Under the pieces are notes generated by a model that worked only from the letters and a program-made list of their open reading frames with translations, was not told the origin of the DNA and ran no database searches. Shown here piece by piece: positions 31,059 through 40,499 of a stretch of DNA of 64,000 bases. The stretch is from Pseudorhodoferax sp. Leaf265 (lineage in GTDB: Bacteria; Pseudomonadota; Gammaproteobacteria; Burkholderiales; Burkholderiaceae_C). Every line of letters begins with the position of its first letter. Position 1 is the stretch's first letter. The stretch lies in assembly GCF_001422365.1 (NCBI RefSeq), contig NZ_LMMT01000036.1:313823-377822 (forward strand), given 5' to 3'. The translations under genes were made by a program, and so were the position numbers.

Positions 31059-32660
31059 TCAAGCTCCCTTGGCAAGCCGCGTGGCAGACGGGCGGACGAC
31101 GGGGCCGGACACGGCCCCCACGCCAGGCGGATGCTCTTCGTGCGGGCCCGAGCGGATGGCCTTGAACATCAGCTTGAGCTCGATCACCAGCAGCACGGTG
31201 TAGATGGCGACGAAGCCCGCCAGCGTGAACAGCACCGTGTGCACGCCCAGGCTGGAGACGGCCACGGCGGTGGGCAGCACGCCCTCGATGACCCAGGGCT
31301 GGCGGCCGAACTCGGCCACGATCCAGCCGCATTCGGCCGCGATCCATGGCAGCGGGATGGCCCACACCGCCACCCTGAGCAACCAGGGGTGGGCGTCGAG
31401 CCGGCGCCGCGCCGACAGCCAGAAAAACACCGCCGTCAGCACGATGAAGAAGATCCCGAGGCCCACCATGATGCGGAAGGTCCAGAACAGCGGCGCCACC
31501 TGCGGCACGGTGTCCCAGGCCGCCTTGGCGATCTGCTCGGGCGTGGCCTGGCGCGGGTCGTCCACGTAGCGCTTGAGCAGCAGCGCGTAGCCCAGGCGCT
31601 GGCCGTGGTCCTCGAACGCCGTGCGGTCGTTCGGCGCGATCTTCTCGTCCGAACCGGCGGCGCGGATGCGCTGCAGCGCGTCGTAGGCGAGGATGCCCTC
31701 GCGGATGTGGCCTTCGGCGCTCTTGACCAGGTCTTCGATGCCTGGGATCTCCTGCGTGAGCGAGCGCGTGCCGATCAGGCCCATGGCCCAGGGAATGTGG
31801 ATGGCGTAGTGCGTCTCACGCGATTGCTGGTCCGGGAAGCCGAAGGCCGTGAACGCGGCGGGCGCGGGCTCGGTCTTCCACATGGCCTCGATGGAGGCCA
31901 GCTTCATCTTCTGGTGCTCGGTCGAGAGGTAGCCGCTCTCGTCGCCCAGCACCACCACCGACAGCGAGGCCGCCAGGCCGAACGAGGCGGCCACCGTCAT
32001 CGAACGCTTGGCCAGCGCCAGGTGCCGGCCCTTGCGCACGTACCAGGCCGAGATGCCCAGCACGAACAGCGCCGCGCAGACGTAGCCGGCCGACACCGTG
32101 TGCACGAACTTGGCCTGCGCCACCGGGTTGGTCAGTACCGCGAAGAAGTCCACCACCTCCATGCGCATGGTCTGCGGGTTGAAGGCCGCGCCCACCGGGT
32201 TCTGCATCCAGCCGTTGGCGATCAGGATCCACAGCGCCGAGAAGTTGGTGCCCAGCGCCATCAGCCAGGTGACGACCAGGTGGGCACGCTTGGACAGCTT
32301 GTCCCAGCCGAAGAAGAACAGGCCGACGAAGGTGGCTTCCAGGAAGAAGGCCATCAGTCCCTCGATGGCCAGCGGCGCGCCGAACACGTCGCCCACGTAG
32401 TGGCTGTAGTAGCTCCAGTTCATGCCGAACTGGAACTCCAGCACCACGCCGGTGGCCACGCCCATGGCGAAGTTGATGCCGAACAGGATGCCCCAGAACT
32501 TGGTCATGTCGCGCCAGACCGTGCGGCCCGTCATCACGTAGACCGTCTCCATGATCGCCAGCAGGATGGCCAACCCCAGCGTGAGCGGCACGAACAGGAA
32601 GTGGTAGAGCGCGGTCACTGCGAACTGCAGCCGCGAGATCGAAACGATGTCGAGGTCCAT
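31059..32660 (-). CDS. cydA: Cytochrome bd ubiquinol oxidase subunit I
   Basis: A 533-residue subunit holding haems b558, b595 and d. His20 (in TALYHFLFVPLTLG) is the equivalent of the E. coli His19 haem ligand; GWIVAEFGRQPW (445-456) is the conserved GRQPW motif. The Q-loop is long (about residues 250-380, with AYDALQRIRAAGSDEKIAPN), placing it in the L-type bd-I class with high oxygen affinity. It follows cydC by 39 bases in the cydDCABX order. Confidence 0.98.
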   Translation of the reverse strand: MDLDIVSISRLQFAVTALYHFLFVPLTLGLAILLAIMETVYVMTGRTVWRDMTKFWGILFGINFAMGVATGVVLEFQFGMNWSYYSHYVGDVFGAPLAIEGLMAFFLEATFVGLFFFGWDKLSKRAHLVVTWLMALGTNFSALWILIANGWMQNPVGAAFNPQTMRMEVVDFFAVLTNPVAQAKFVHTVSAGYVCAALFVLGISAWYVRKGRHLALAKRSMTVAASFGLAASLSVVVLGDESGYLSTEHQKMKLASIEAMWKTEPAPAAFTAFGFPDQQSRETHYAIHIPWAMGLIGTRSLTQEIPGIEDLVKSAEGHIREGILAYDALQRIRAAGSDEKIAPNDRTAFEDHGQRLGYALLLKRYVDDPRQATPEQIAKAAWDTVPQVAPLFWTFRIMVGLGIFFIVLTAVFFWLSARRRLDAHPWLLRVAVWAIPLPWIAAECGWIVAEFGRQPWVIEGVLPTAVAVSSLGVHTVLFTLAGFVAIYTVLLVIELKLMFKAIRSGPHEEHPPGVGAVSGPVVRPSATRLAKGA

Positions 32661-32699
32661 GGCGGGGGTCTCTCTGGATGATTCGTTCAGTTGAACAGC

Positions 32700-34397
32700 T
32701 TAGTCCGGCCGCAGCTGTTGCAGCAACCGATCAAAAAGGGGTTCGCCGCGGCGCGCCTCGGCGACGATGCGGCCGTGCGCCAGGCACACCAGCCGGTCGG
32801 CCAGTTCCGCTTCGCGGCGCAGGTGCGTGGCGACCAGCAGGCTGCGGCCGGCAGCGGCCGTGGCCAGGCGCGCCAGCACGTCGCGCGCGGTGGCGGCGTC
32901 GACGGCCTCGGTCGGCTCGTCCAGCAGCCACAGCGGCGCATCGCGCAGCAGCAGCCGCGCCAGCGCCAGCCGCCGCGCCTGGCCGCCGGACAGGCCCAGG
33001 CCGCCCTCGCCAAGCACGGTGTCCAGCCCGCGGGGCAGCCCGCGCACCAGGCCGTCCAGGCCGGCCGCGTGCAGCGCCTGCCAGAGCGCGGCGTCGTCCG
33101 CGCCAGGGCGGGCCAGCAGCAGGTTGTCGCGCAGGCTGTCGGCGAACAGTTCGCTGCGCTGGGTCATCAGGCAGGCCGTGCGTGCGCTGCACGCGCCGGA
33201 CAGGGGCACCAACTCGCCGGCCGCCAGCGCCAGCAGCGTGGACTTGCCAGCGCCGCTCGCGCCGACCAGGGCCACGCGCTCACCGGCGCGCAGTTGCAGG
33301 CCGATGCCGTGCAGCACCGGCGCCGCCGCGCCGGCAGGCGCGGCGTCCACGGCGTCCAGGTGCAATGCGACGCCGGCTGGCGGAGTGCGCAGAACGGCGG
33401 TTGCGGGCTCCTCGGCCAGCCGCGGGCCGACGCGCCGCGCTGCCAGCAGCGCGCGGCCCAGGTCCAGCGCGCCGCGGCGCAGCCCGGCCAGCGGCTCGGT
33501 GGCCGCCAGCGCCACGAGCAGCAGGCCGACGGCGGCCGGCATGCCGGTGCGGCCCTGCTCCACGCACCAGGCCGCCAGCAACAGGCCCGCCGTCAGCACG
33601 GCCGCGGCCAGGGCGCCCAGGCCCGTGGCGGTGCGCGCCTCCAGCCGATTCAGTGCCCGCTCCGCCACGGCCAGCCGGGCATCGGCCTGCGCCAGGGCCG
33701 CGCACTGCGCGGGCAGGCGGCCGGCCATGGCCAGTTCCGTCTGGCCGGCCACGAGATCGATGGCGATGGCGCGCAATTGTTCCTGGGCCTGGGCGCGCCG
33801 GTACGCGGGCCGGCGGGCCTGCCGCGCACAGCGCCAGGCCAGCAGCAGGCCGCCACCGGACACGGCCACGCCCAGCCCCAGTCCGGCCCAGGGTGCCGCG
33901 AACGCCCAGACCAGCGCGGCCGCCAGGCCCGTGGCGGCCAGGGTGGCGAGCGGCACGGCCACGCGCAGGTACAGCGCGTCCAGCGCGTCCACGTCGGCTG
34001 TGAGCCGGAACAGCAGCCGCGCCGGCCGGGCCAACAACCGGTGCGCCACGCGGGGCTGTGCCCAGCCGCGCAGGAGCCGCTCGCGCAGCCCGGCCAACAC
34101 GGCGAGCGTGGCGTCGTGCGTGACCAGCCGCTCGGCGTAGCGCAGGCCGGTGCGCCCCAGCGCCAGCAGGCGGATGCCGGCGGAAGGCGCGAACACGTCG
34201 AACGCCAACGCCGTGGCGGCGCTCAGGCCGGCGAAGGCCGTGGCGCTGATGAACCAGCCCGACAGACCCAGCAGCGCCATGCCCGCCAGCGCCGTGGTGG
34301 CGGCCAGCGCGGCGCCTGCCAGCAGCGCGCGCGCCCGGTCGCGCCACAGCAGTTGCAGCACGGCGCGCAGCGCGCCGGGACGGTGGCGGCGCGTCAC
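32700..34397 (-). CDS. cydC: ABC exporter subunit CydC
   Basis: A 565-residue half-transporter: an ABC transmembrane domain (about 1-320; GLSGWFISATAFAGL) and a nucleotide-binding domain with Walker A LVGASGAGKST, signature LSGGQARRLALARL and Walker B LWLLDEPTEAVD. With CydD it exports glutathione/cysteine or moves haem-related cargo needed for cytochrome bd assembly. The start is GTG at 34397 with a GTGA overlap with cydD. Very Ala/Arg-rich, as expected from GC-rich drift. Confidence 0.9.
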   Translation of the reverse strand: MTRRHRPGALRAVLQLLWRDRARALLAGAALAATTALAGMALLGLSGWFISATAFAGLSAATALAFDVFAPSAGIRLLALGRTGLRYAERLVTHDATLAVLAGLRERLLRGWAQPRVAHRLLARPARLLFRLTADVDALDALYLRVAVPLATLAATGLAAALVWAFAAPWAGLGLGVAVSGGGLLLAWRCARQARRPAYRRAQAQEQLRAIAIDLVAGQTELAMAGRLPAQCAALAQADARLAVAERALNRLEARTATGLGALAAAVLTAGLLLAAWCVEQGRTGMPAAVGLLLVALAATEPLAGLRRGALDLGRALLAARRVGPRLAEEPATAVLRTPPAGVALHLDAVDAAPAGAAAPVLHGIGLQLRAGERVALVGASGAGKSTLLALAAGELVPLSGACSARTACLMTQRSELFADSLRDNLLLARPGADDAALWQALHAAGLDGLVRGLPRGLDTVLGEGGLGLSGGQARRLALARLLLRDAPLWLLDEPTEAVDAATARDVLARLATAAAGRSLLVATHLRREAELADRLVCLAHGRIVAEARRGEPLFDRLLQQLRPD

Positions 34398-36037
34398 GCG
34401 GCGGCTCCGAGAACGAGGCGGCGCGGCAGGCGCGCCAGCAGCGCCGGGTCGTGCGTGGCCACCACCAGCGTGCGGCCTTCGGCCAGCTGGAGCAGCGCGT
34501 CGATCACGGCGTCGGCGGTGGCGCGGTCCAGGTGGGCCGTGGGTTCGTCGGCGAGCACCAGGCCCGCGCCAACCTGCAGGCTTGCCCGCGCCAGCGCCAG
34601 GCGCACCAGTTCGCCGCCCGACAGGCCTGCACCGCCTTCGCCCATCGCGCGCGCCAGCGCCGGCCGGCCGGCACCGGCGAACGCCGCCTGCGCCAGCACC
34701 CGCCCCGCCGCCGGCACCTCGTCGCGGCCCAGCAGGAGGTTGTGCCGCACGCTGCCGGCGAACACGTGCGGCGCCTGCGCGACCCAGGCCATGCGCGCGC
34801 GCAGGCCCGCGGCCGTGGCCTCGCCCAAGGCCATGCCGTCGATGGCGATGTGGCCGCCATCGGTCGGTGCCAGGCCCGCGAGCAGCGCGAGCAGCGTGGA
34901 CTTGCCGGCCCCGCTGGCACCGACCACGGCCAGTTGTTCGCCCGGCGCGAGCGCGAACGACAGGCCGTCGAACAGCGGCCGCGCCGCACCAGCGTGGGTG
35001 AAGCGCAGCCGCTCCACGCGCAGCGCCACAGCACCGGCACCGGCCGGACAGGCCGCGCCCTGCGAAGCCCCCAGCAAGGTGGGCGCCGGTGCGGACCACT
35101 GCACGATGGACTGGCGCGCCGCCTCGCCAGCCGCACGGTCGTGCCAGGCGGCGGACAGCTCTCGCAGCGGCTCGAAGAAGGCCGGCGCCAGCAGCAGGAT
35201 GAACACGCCCTCGCCCAGGCAGAGCCGCCCTCCCCAGGCGCCGAACGGCAAGGACCCGAGCAGGTGAAAGCCCACGTAGACCGCCACCATCGCCACGCCC
35301 AGGGCCGAGAACAGTTCCAGCACGGCGGACGACAGAAAGGCCACGCGCAGCACGGCCATGGTGCGCTGGCGCAGCAGCTCGGCACTGGCGCGCAGGCGCA
35401 GGGCGGTCGTCTCCACGGCCCCGAGGGCGCGCAGGGTGGCCAGACCGCGCAAGCGGTCGAGCAGGAAGCCGTGCATGTCGCCCAGGCCAGCCAGCTGCGC
35501 CTCGCTGGCCGCTTTGGCGCGCCAGCCGACCAGGGCCATGAACAGCGGGATCAGCGGAGCGGTGGCCACCAGGATCAACGCCGCCACCCACGACAGCGGC
35601 GCCACCGCCACCACGATGGCCAGCGGCACGCAGGCCACGCGCCAGCGCGCCGGCACATAGCGCAGCAGCTGCGGCGCCAACGCATCGGCCTGCTCGGCCA
35701 TGGCACTGGCGGCCAGACCCGAGGATGCACGCGCGCCATCCAGCGGCGATCGGCGTGCCAGGGCCCGGCCCAGTTGCGCGCGCAGCTGCGCGATCTCGGC
35801 GCGCGCGCCATCGAACAGCCGGCGCAGCGCAGCGCCCTCACAGACCGCGCGCAGCAGGCCCAGGGCCAGTACGCCGGCCGCCGGCACCAGCACGCCGGCC
35901 ACGCCCCGCCCGTCGGCCAGCCGCTGCACGGCCCAGGCCAGCAGCCCGGCCTGCGGCAACCACAGCAGGGCAGCCATCACATGCAGGGCAATGCCGGCCG
36001 GGCTGGCAGATAGGGAAGAAGTCGAGGGCCTGCGCAC
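34394..36037 (-). CDS. cydD: ABC exporter subunit CydD
   Basis: A 547-residue half-transporter, first gene of the cyd operon. The transmembrane domain spans about 1-310 and the ATPase domain has Walker A VVGASGAGKST, signature LSGGELVRLALARA and Walker B GLVLADEPTAHLD. Start is GTG at 36037. There is no good Shine-Dalgarno; a -10 box TATGAT ends eight bases upstream, which would make the transcript leaderless. Heterodimer partner is CydC, coupled by overlap. Confidence 0.9.
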   Translation of the reverse strand: MRRPSTSSLSASPAGIALHVMAALLWLPQAGLLAWAVQRLADGRGVAGVLVPAAGVLALGLLRAVCEGAALRRLFDGARAEIAQLRAQLGRALARRSPLDGARASSGLAASAMAEQADALAPQLLRYVPARWRVACVPLAIVVAVAPLSWVAALILVATAPLIPLFMALVGWRAKAASEAQLAGLGDMHGFLLDRLRGLATLRALGAVETTALRLRASAELLRQRTMAVLRVAFLSSAVLELFSALGVAMVAVYVGFHLLGSLPFGAWGGRLCLGEGVFILLLAPAFFEPLRELSAAWHDRAAGEAARQSIVQWSAPAPTLLGASQGAACPAGAGAVALRVERLRFTHAGAARPLFDGLSFALAPGEQLAVVGASGAGKSTLLALLAGLAPTDGGHIAIDGMALGEATAAGLRARMAWVAQAPHVFAGSVRHNLLLGRDEVPAAGRVLAQAAFAGAGRPALARAMGEGGAGLSGGELVRLALARASLQVGAGLVLADEPTAHLDRATADAVIDALLQLAEGRTLVVATHDPALLARLPRRLVLGAAA

Positions 36038-36045
36038 GGTACGCG

Positions 36046-36051
36046 ATCATA
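36046..36051 (-). promoter_or_regulatory. Candidate -10 box of the cydDCABX operon
   Basis: On the minus strand TATGAT occupies 36051-36046, followed by eight bases and the GTG at 36037. The palindromic operator lies six bases further upstream, over the position where the -35 would be (TTCAGT at a 17-base spacer). Transcription would start next to the start codon. Confidence 0.5.
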
Positions 36052-36053
36052 TC

Positions 36054-36079
36054 GAATTTTCAGTAATTACTGAAAATTC
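36054..36079. promoter_or_regulatory. Perfect 26-base palindrome upstream of cydD
   Basis: A perfect inverted repeat with arm GAATTTTCAGTAA mirrored by TTACTGAAAATTC. Its core TTTCAG-TAATTA-CTGAAA matches the palindrome in front of the GbsR/MarR gene, with identical arms and an AT-rich spacer of the same six-base length. It is AT-rich in a GC-rich region. It lies between cydD and serA, and most simply is the operator for cyd expression. The palindrome is seen directly; binding is inferred. Confidence 0.8.
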
Positions 36080-36215
36080 AATCTTGACGCGTACGACGCC
36101 GGTTCGCCGGCCTTGACCGCATTGGCGGCATTGGCAAACACCGCCACAGCCCGGTAGCCGCAGGGCCCCATAGTAGGATCGCGCTCCTTTTTTCCGCCCT
36201 GGCGCCACCGCATCC

Positions 36216-37448
36216 ATGACGCTTCCGACGACTTCCCTGGACAAGGCCAAGATCAAGTTCCTGTTGCTGGAGGGCATCCACCCTTCCGCCGTGGAGGTGC
36301 TGCGCGCCGCCGGCTACAGCCAGATCGAGTCCCTGCCCTCGGCGCTGCCCGACGAAGAACTCAAGCGCCGGATCGCCGACGTGCACTTCATCGGCATCCG
36401 CTCGCGCACGCAGCTGACTGCCGAGGTGTTCGCACACGCGCACAAGCTGGTCGCCGCCGGGTGCTTCTGCATCGGCACCAACCAGGTCGACCTTGCAGCG
36501 GCGCGCGAGCGTGGCATCGCGGTGTTCAACGCGCCCTACTCCAACACGCGCTCGGTGGCCGAACTCGTGATCGCCGAGGCCATCCTGCTGCTGCGCGGCG
36601 TGCCGGCCAAGAACGCGGCCGCACACCGCGGCGGCTGGCTCAAGACAGCCGAGAACGCCTACGAGATCCGCGGCAAGACGCTGGGCGTGGTGGGCTACGG
36701 CGCCATCGGCACACAGCTGTCGGTGCTGGCCGAGGCCCTGGGCATGCATGTGCAGTTCCACGACATCGTATCCAAGCTGCCCCTGGGCAATGCGCGCCAG
36801 GTCGGCCTGGCCGAGTTGCTGGCCACCAGCGACATCGTGACCCTGCACGTGCCCGAAACGCCGTCCACCCAATGGATGGTGGGCGCGGAGCAGATCGCGG
36901 CCATGAAGCCGGGAGCCATCCTGATCAACGCTTCGCGCGGCACCGTGGTCGAGATCGACCCGCTGGCCGAGGCGGTCCAGTCCGGCAAGCTGCTGGGTGC
37001 GGCCATCGACGTGTTCCCGGTGGAGCCGCGCGGCAACAAGGACGAGTTCCTGTCGCCGCTGCGCGGCATGGACAACGTGATCCTGACACCGCACATCGGC
37101 GGCTCGACCATGGAAGCCCAGGCCAACATCGGCCTGGAGGTGGCCGAGAAGCTGGTGCGCTACAGCGACACGGGCGCCACCACCTCGTCGGTGAACTTCC
37201 CCGAGGTCTCGCTGCCCTCGCACCCGGGCAAGCACCGGCTACTGCACGTGCACCACAACGTGCCGGGCGTGCTGTCGGAGATCAACCGCATCTTCTCGGA
37301 CAACCAGATCAACATCTCGGCCCAGTACCTGCAGACCAACGAGAAGATCGGCTATGTGGTGATCGACCTGGACGCCGGTTCCTCCGAGCGCGCGCTCGAG
37401 AAGCTGGCCCAGGTGCCCGGCACCATCCGCACGCGCGTGCTGTTCTGA
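36216..37448 (+). CDS. serA: D-3-phosphoglycerate dehydrogenase
   Basis: A 410-residue SerA with a C-terminal ACT domain. The NAD-binding domain has LGVVGYGAIGTQLSV; the substrate/catalytic segments are INASRGTVVEIDPL and TPHIGGSTMEAQ; the ACT domain (about 335-410) contains RLLHVHHNVPGVLSEINRIF and ends VRFGTIRTRVLF-like (GTIRTRVLF). It catalyses the first step of serine synthesis and is probably inhibited by serine through the ACT domain, as in E. coli. No neighbouring serine genes; the promoter lies in 36080-36215. Confidence 0.96.
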   Translation: MTLPTTSLDKAKIKFLLLEGIHPSAVEVLRAAGYSQIESLPSALPDEELKRRIADVHFIGIRSRTQLTAEVFAHAHKLVAAGCFCIGTNQVDLAAARERGIAVFNAPYSNTRSVAELVIAEAILLLRGVPAKNAAAHRGGWLKTAENAYEIRGKTLGVVGYGAIGTQLSVLAEALGMHVQFHDIVSKLPLGNARQVGLAELLATSDIVTLHVPETPSTQWMVGAEQIAAMKPGAILINASRGTVVEIDPLAEAVQSGKLLGAAIDVFPVEPRGNKDEFLSPLRGMDNVILTPHIGGSTMEAQANIGLEVAEKLVRYSDTGATTSSVNFPEVSLPSHPGKHRLLHVHHNVPGVLSEINRIFSDNQINISAQYLQTNEKIGYVVIDLDAGSSERALEKLAQVPGTIRTRVLF

Positions 37449-37452
37449 TCCC

Positions 37453-38217
37453 CTAGAGCCTGCGCGGCCGCGCCAGCAGCGGACGCAGCTTGTGCAGGTC
37501 GCGCCATAGCGGTGGCAGCGAGATCGTCAGCAGCAGCGCGGCGAGCGGCACGACGCAGACGAATCCCAGGTGCGTGAAGCCGAGCGCGCCAGCGATGCCG
37601 CCCAGCACGAAGGCGGCCAGCAGCCCGCCCGTGAGGCGCAGCTTGGTGCGGTCGTGGCGCACCGGGCCGTGCCGTGCGGCCGACCGGTTGAAATACAGCA
37701 GCTTGCCCAGTTCCATGCCCAGGTCGGTCACGTTGCCGGTCATGTGCGTGGTGCGCACGCGGCCGCCCGAGGTCTTGGAACTCACGGCGTTCTGCAGCCC
37801 CATGATGAAGGACAGCAGCAGCACGGTGAGCGGCACCGTGAACGGTGTCTGCCAGCCCAGCGTGATCGCGCCCATGAGGCCGAACGGGAACATCAGCAGC
37901 GCTTCGCACAGCAGCGGCAGCGCGTAGATGCTGTCCAGCCGGCGCTGGCGGCCCCAGTTGACCAGCATGGCCGTGGCCGCCGCGCCCGCGACGAAGGCCA
38001 GCAGCGCGCCCAGCGCCGTGAGCACCAGCCGGCCCTGCCCCAGCGCCAGCCCGTCGGCCAGCTGCGAGGTGAAGCCCGTCATGTGCGAGGTGTACTGGTG
38101 CAGCACCAGGAAGCCTCCGGCGTTGATGGCACCGGCGTTGAAGGCCAGCAGCAGGCCCAGTGCCAGATTGGTCGAGGGGGCGCGGTGCCGGCTGGTCAGA
38201 ACAAGAAAGCGGCGCAT
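37453..38217 (-). CDS. DUF1275 (YoaK) family membrane protein
   Basis: A 254-residue membrane protein with about six transmembrane helices. LALGLLLAFNAGAINAGGFL, YTSHMTGFTSQLAD and later RTTHMTGNVTDLGMELG are the repeated TGF/TGN motifs of the DUF1275 family. Function unknown. ATG 38217 is chosen; an upstream extension overlaps the phosphatase gene. It is last of a minus-strand string and ends four bases past the serA stop on the opposite strand. Confidence 0.88.
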   Translation of the reverse strand: MRRFLVLTSRHRAPSTNLALGLLLAFNAGAINAGGFLVLHQYTSHMTGFTSQLADGLALGQGRLVLTALGALLAFVAGAAATAMLVNWGRQRRLDSIYALPLLCEALLMFPFGLMGAITLGWQTPFTVPLTVLLLSFIMGLQNAVSSKTSGGRVRTTHMTGNVTDLGMELGKLLYFNRSAARHGPVRHDRTKLRLTGGLLAAFVLGGIAGALGFTHLGFVCVVPLAALLLTISLPPLWRDLHKLRPLLARPRRL

Positions 38218-38254
38218 GGTACAGGCGCGGTGCAGGCCCGGGTCAGCGTGCAGC

Positions 38255-38926
38255 TCAAGCCCAGTTCGCCAGCAGATCCGGCAGGCTGGCCATGTCCGTG
38301 AACACATGGACGGCGCCGGCCGCACGCAGGCTTTCGGCCGGGCTGTGGCCCGGCCCCCCGGGGCTGTAGCCAAACACCGTGGCGCCCGCTGCTGCGCCGG
38401 ACGTGACGCCCGTGACGGTGTCCTCGACCACGGCGCAGCGCCGCGGATCGGCGCCCAGGGCGGCTGCGGCCGCAAGATAGACATCGGGCGCGGGCTTGGA
38501 TTTCGGCATCTCGTGGCCGCTGAAGATCCGGTCTTCGAAATAGCCGTGGAGCCCGACCTTGCGCAGTTGCAGTTCGACCTTGGCGCGGTCTGCGCCGGAA
38601 GCGCAGGCGATGCGCCCGCCCGTCGCGGCATGCAGTGCAGGCACCGCCGTCTCGGCGCCGGGGATGACCACGAGGTCGTTCACCAGCGCCGCATTGCGCC
38701 GGGCCCAGAAGGCCTGCAGCCATTCCTGCGTGACGGGGTGGCCGGTGTGGCGCTCGATCAACGCGGCCTCGTCCTTGACGGCCTTGCCGATGAAGATGCG
38801 CATGCACTCTTCCTGCGTGATCTGCCAGCCGCGCTCGCCCAGGACCTGGACGAGCACGCGGTGGGTGATGGGTTCGGAATCGACGAGCACGCCGTCGCAG
38901 TCGAACAAGATGGCTTCGAATCGCAT
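38255..38926 (-). CDS. HAD-superfamily hydrolase, subfamily IA
   Basis: A 223-residue phosphatase. Motif I is FDCDGVLVDSEP with nucleophile Asp9 and acid Asp11; motif II CASGADRAKVE; motif III SKPAPDVYL; motif IV VVEDTVTGVTSGAAAG. The cap is helical, typical of beta-phosphoglucomutase/phosphoglycolate phosphatase relatives. Substrate not identifiable. An alternative start nine bases upstream (MVAM) is possible. It lies 31 bases after the YchJ-like gene. Confidence 0.88.
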   Translation of the reverse strand: MRFEAILFDCDGVLVDSEPITHRVLVQVLGERGWQITQEECMRIFIGKAVKDEAALIERHTGHPVTQEWLQAFWARRNAALVNDLVVIPGAETAVPALHAATGGRIACASGADRAKVELQLRKVGLHGYFEDRIFSGHEMPKSKPAPDVYLAAAAALGADPRRCAVVEDTVTGVTSGAAAGATVFGYSPGGPGHSPAESLRAAGAVHVFTDMASLPDLLANWA

Positions 38927-38957
38927 GGCCACCATTGGACCACGCGTCTGGGGCCGT

Positions 38958-39356
38958 TCAGTGCAGCGTACCGTCCAGGTAGTACCAGCGCCCACCCTCG
39001 CGCACGAAGCGGCTGCGCTCGTGCAGGCGGTGCGCGCGACCGCTGGCGTCGCGCTGGCGGGCGACGAACTCGACCTCGGCATGCTCGGCATCGATCTGCT
39101 TGCGGTCCTTCACCTGCAGGCCCAACCAGCGCATGCCGGCGTCGAGGTCGAGCTGCGCGGGCCGGTGGCTGGCGTGCCATGTCGCCAGCAGGTAGTCGGC
39201 CCGTTCGCGCACGAAGGCGGTGTAGCGCGAGCGCATGAGCGACTCGGCATCGGGCGCGGGCGTGGCCTCGAAGGCGTCGAGGTAGCGGCCACAGCAGTCG
39301 GCATAGGCCAGCGCACGCTGGCGCGCATCCATGCGGCCGCAGGGACAGGCCGTCAC
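38958..39356 (-). CDS. YchJ-family protein with SEC-C-like zinc motif
   Basis: A 132-residue UPF0225/YchJ protein. The N-terminal CPCG and the CC of YADCCGRYL give the zinc-binding Cys set; MRSRYTAFVRERADYLLATWH is the conserved core and FVREGGRWYYLDG the end. GTG at 39356 is used because it is four bases inside the preceding gene (GTGA overlap) and is the only start that includes the CPCG; the ATG at 39332 would lose it. Function unknown. Confidence 0.87.
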   Translation of the reverse strand: MTACPCGRMDARQRALAYADCCGRYLDAFEATPAPDAESLMRSRYTAFVRERADYLLATWHASHRPAQLDLDAGMRWLGLQVKDRKQIDAEHAEVEFVARQRDASGRAHRLHERSRFVREGGRWYYLDGTLH

Positions 39357-40483
39357 GCCAGCGCGCGCGCGATCAAAATCTTCTGCACGTCGCTCGTGCC
39401 CTCGTAGATCTGGCACACGCGCACGTCGCGGTAGATGCGCTCCACGGGGAAGTCGTTGACCACGCCGTAGCCGCCCAGCGTCTGGATCGCCGCGCTGCAG
39501 ACGCGCTCGGCCATCTCGCTGGCGAACAGCTTGGCCATGGCGGCCTCCTTCAGGCACGGCAAGCCCGCATCGCGCAGGCTCGCGGCATGCCAGATCAGCT
39601 GGCGCGCCGCCTCGATCTGCGTCGCGCAGTCGGCCAGCCGGAAGCCCACCGCCTGGTGCTGGAAGATCGGCTGGCCGAAGCTCTCGCGCTGCTTGGCGTA
39701 GGCCAGCGCGGCCTCGAAGGCGCTGCGCGCCATGCCCACGCTCTGCGCGGCGATGCCGATGCGCCCGCCTTCGAGCGCGCCCAGCGCGATCTTGTAGCCT
39801 TCGCCCTCGGCGCCGATCAGGTGGTCGGCCGGGATGCGGCAGCCCTCGAAGTTGATCTGCGCCGTGTCGCTGCTGTGCTGGCCCAGCTTGTCCTCCAGCC
39901 GCGCGACCTGGTAGCCCGGCGTGTCGGTGGGCACGAGGAAGGCGCTCATGCCCTTCTTGCCGGCGCCCTTGTCGGTCACGGCGATGACGATGGCCACCTG
40001 GCCGTTCTTGCCGCTGGTGATGAATTGCTTGACGCCGTCGATCACGTAGCCGTCGCCGTCGCGCCGCGCCGTGGTGCGCAGGGCCGATGCATCGGAGCCC
40101 ACATGCGGCTCGGTCAGGCAGAAGGCGCCCAGCATCTGGCCCTGGGCCAGGGGTTCGAGCCAGCGCGTCTTCTGCGCGGCGTTGCCATAGCGCATCAGGA
40201 TGGCGTTGACGGGGCAGTTGGTCACGCTGATGGCCGTGCTGGTGCCACCGTCGCCGGCGGCGATCTCCTCGAGGACGAGCGCCAAGGTGAGGTAGTCCAG
40301 GCCGGCGCCGCCATGCTCCTCGGGCACGCAGATGCCGTAGGCGCCGAGCGCGGCCAGGCCCTGGTGGGCGGCCTTGGGGAAATGGTGTTCGCGGTCCCAC
40401 TGCGCAGCATGGGGCCACAGCTCGGCCTGCGCGAAGGCGCGCACGGCGTCGCGGATGGCTTCCTGGTCGGGGGTCAGCAGCAT
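39353..40483 (-). CDS. Acyl-CoA dehydrogenase
   Basis: A 376-residue flavoenzyme. QMLGAFCLTEPHVGSDASAL and the C-terminal QIYEGTSDVQKILIAR are the family signatures; Glu361 is the predicted catalytic base. It oxidises acyl-CoA to enoyl-CoA, passing electrons to ETF. Chain-length preference (short/branched) is not readable, though the neighbouring thiolase and LiuR-type boxes fit short or branched acyl-CoAs. It follows the PPOX-fold gene by 16 bases and overlaps the YchJ-like gene. Confidence 0.93.
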   Translation of the reverse strand: MLLTPDQEAIRDAVRAFAQAELWPHAAQWDREHHFPKAAHQGLAALGAYGICVPEEHGGAGLDYLTLALVLEEIAAGDGGTSTAISVTNCPVNAILMRYGNAAQKTRWLEPLAQGQMLGAFCLTEPHVGSDASALRTTARRDGDGYVIDGVKQFITSGKNGQVAIVIAVTDKGAGKKGMSAFLVPTDTPGYQVARLEDKLGQHSSDTAQINFEGCRIPADHLIGAEGEGYKIALGALEGGRIGIAAQSVGMARSAFEAALAYAKQRESFGQPIFQHQAVGFRLADCATQIEAARQLIWHAASLRDAGLPCLKEAAMAKLFASEMAERVCSAAIQTLGGYGVVNDFPVERIYRDVRVCQIYEGTSDVQKILIARALA

Positions 40484-40499
40484 GGTCGGTTCCGTTGTC

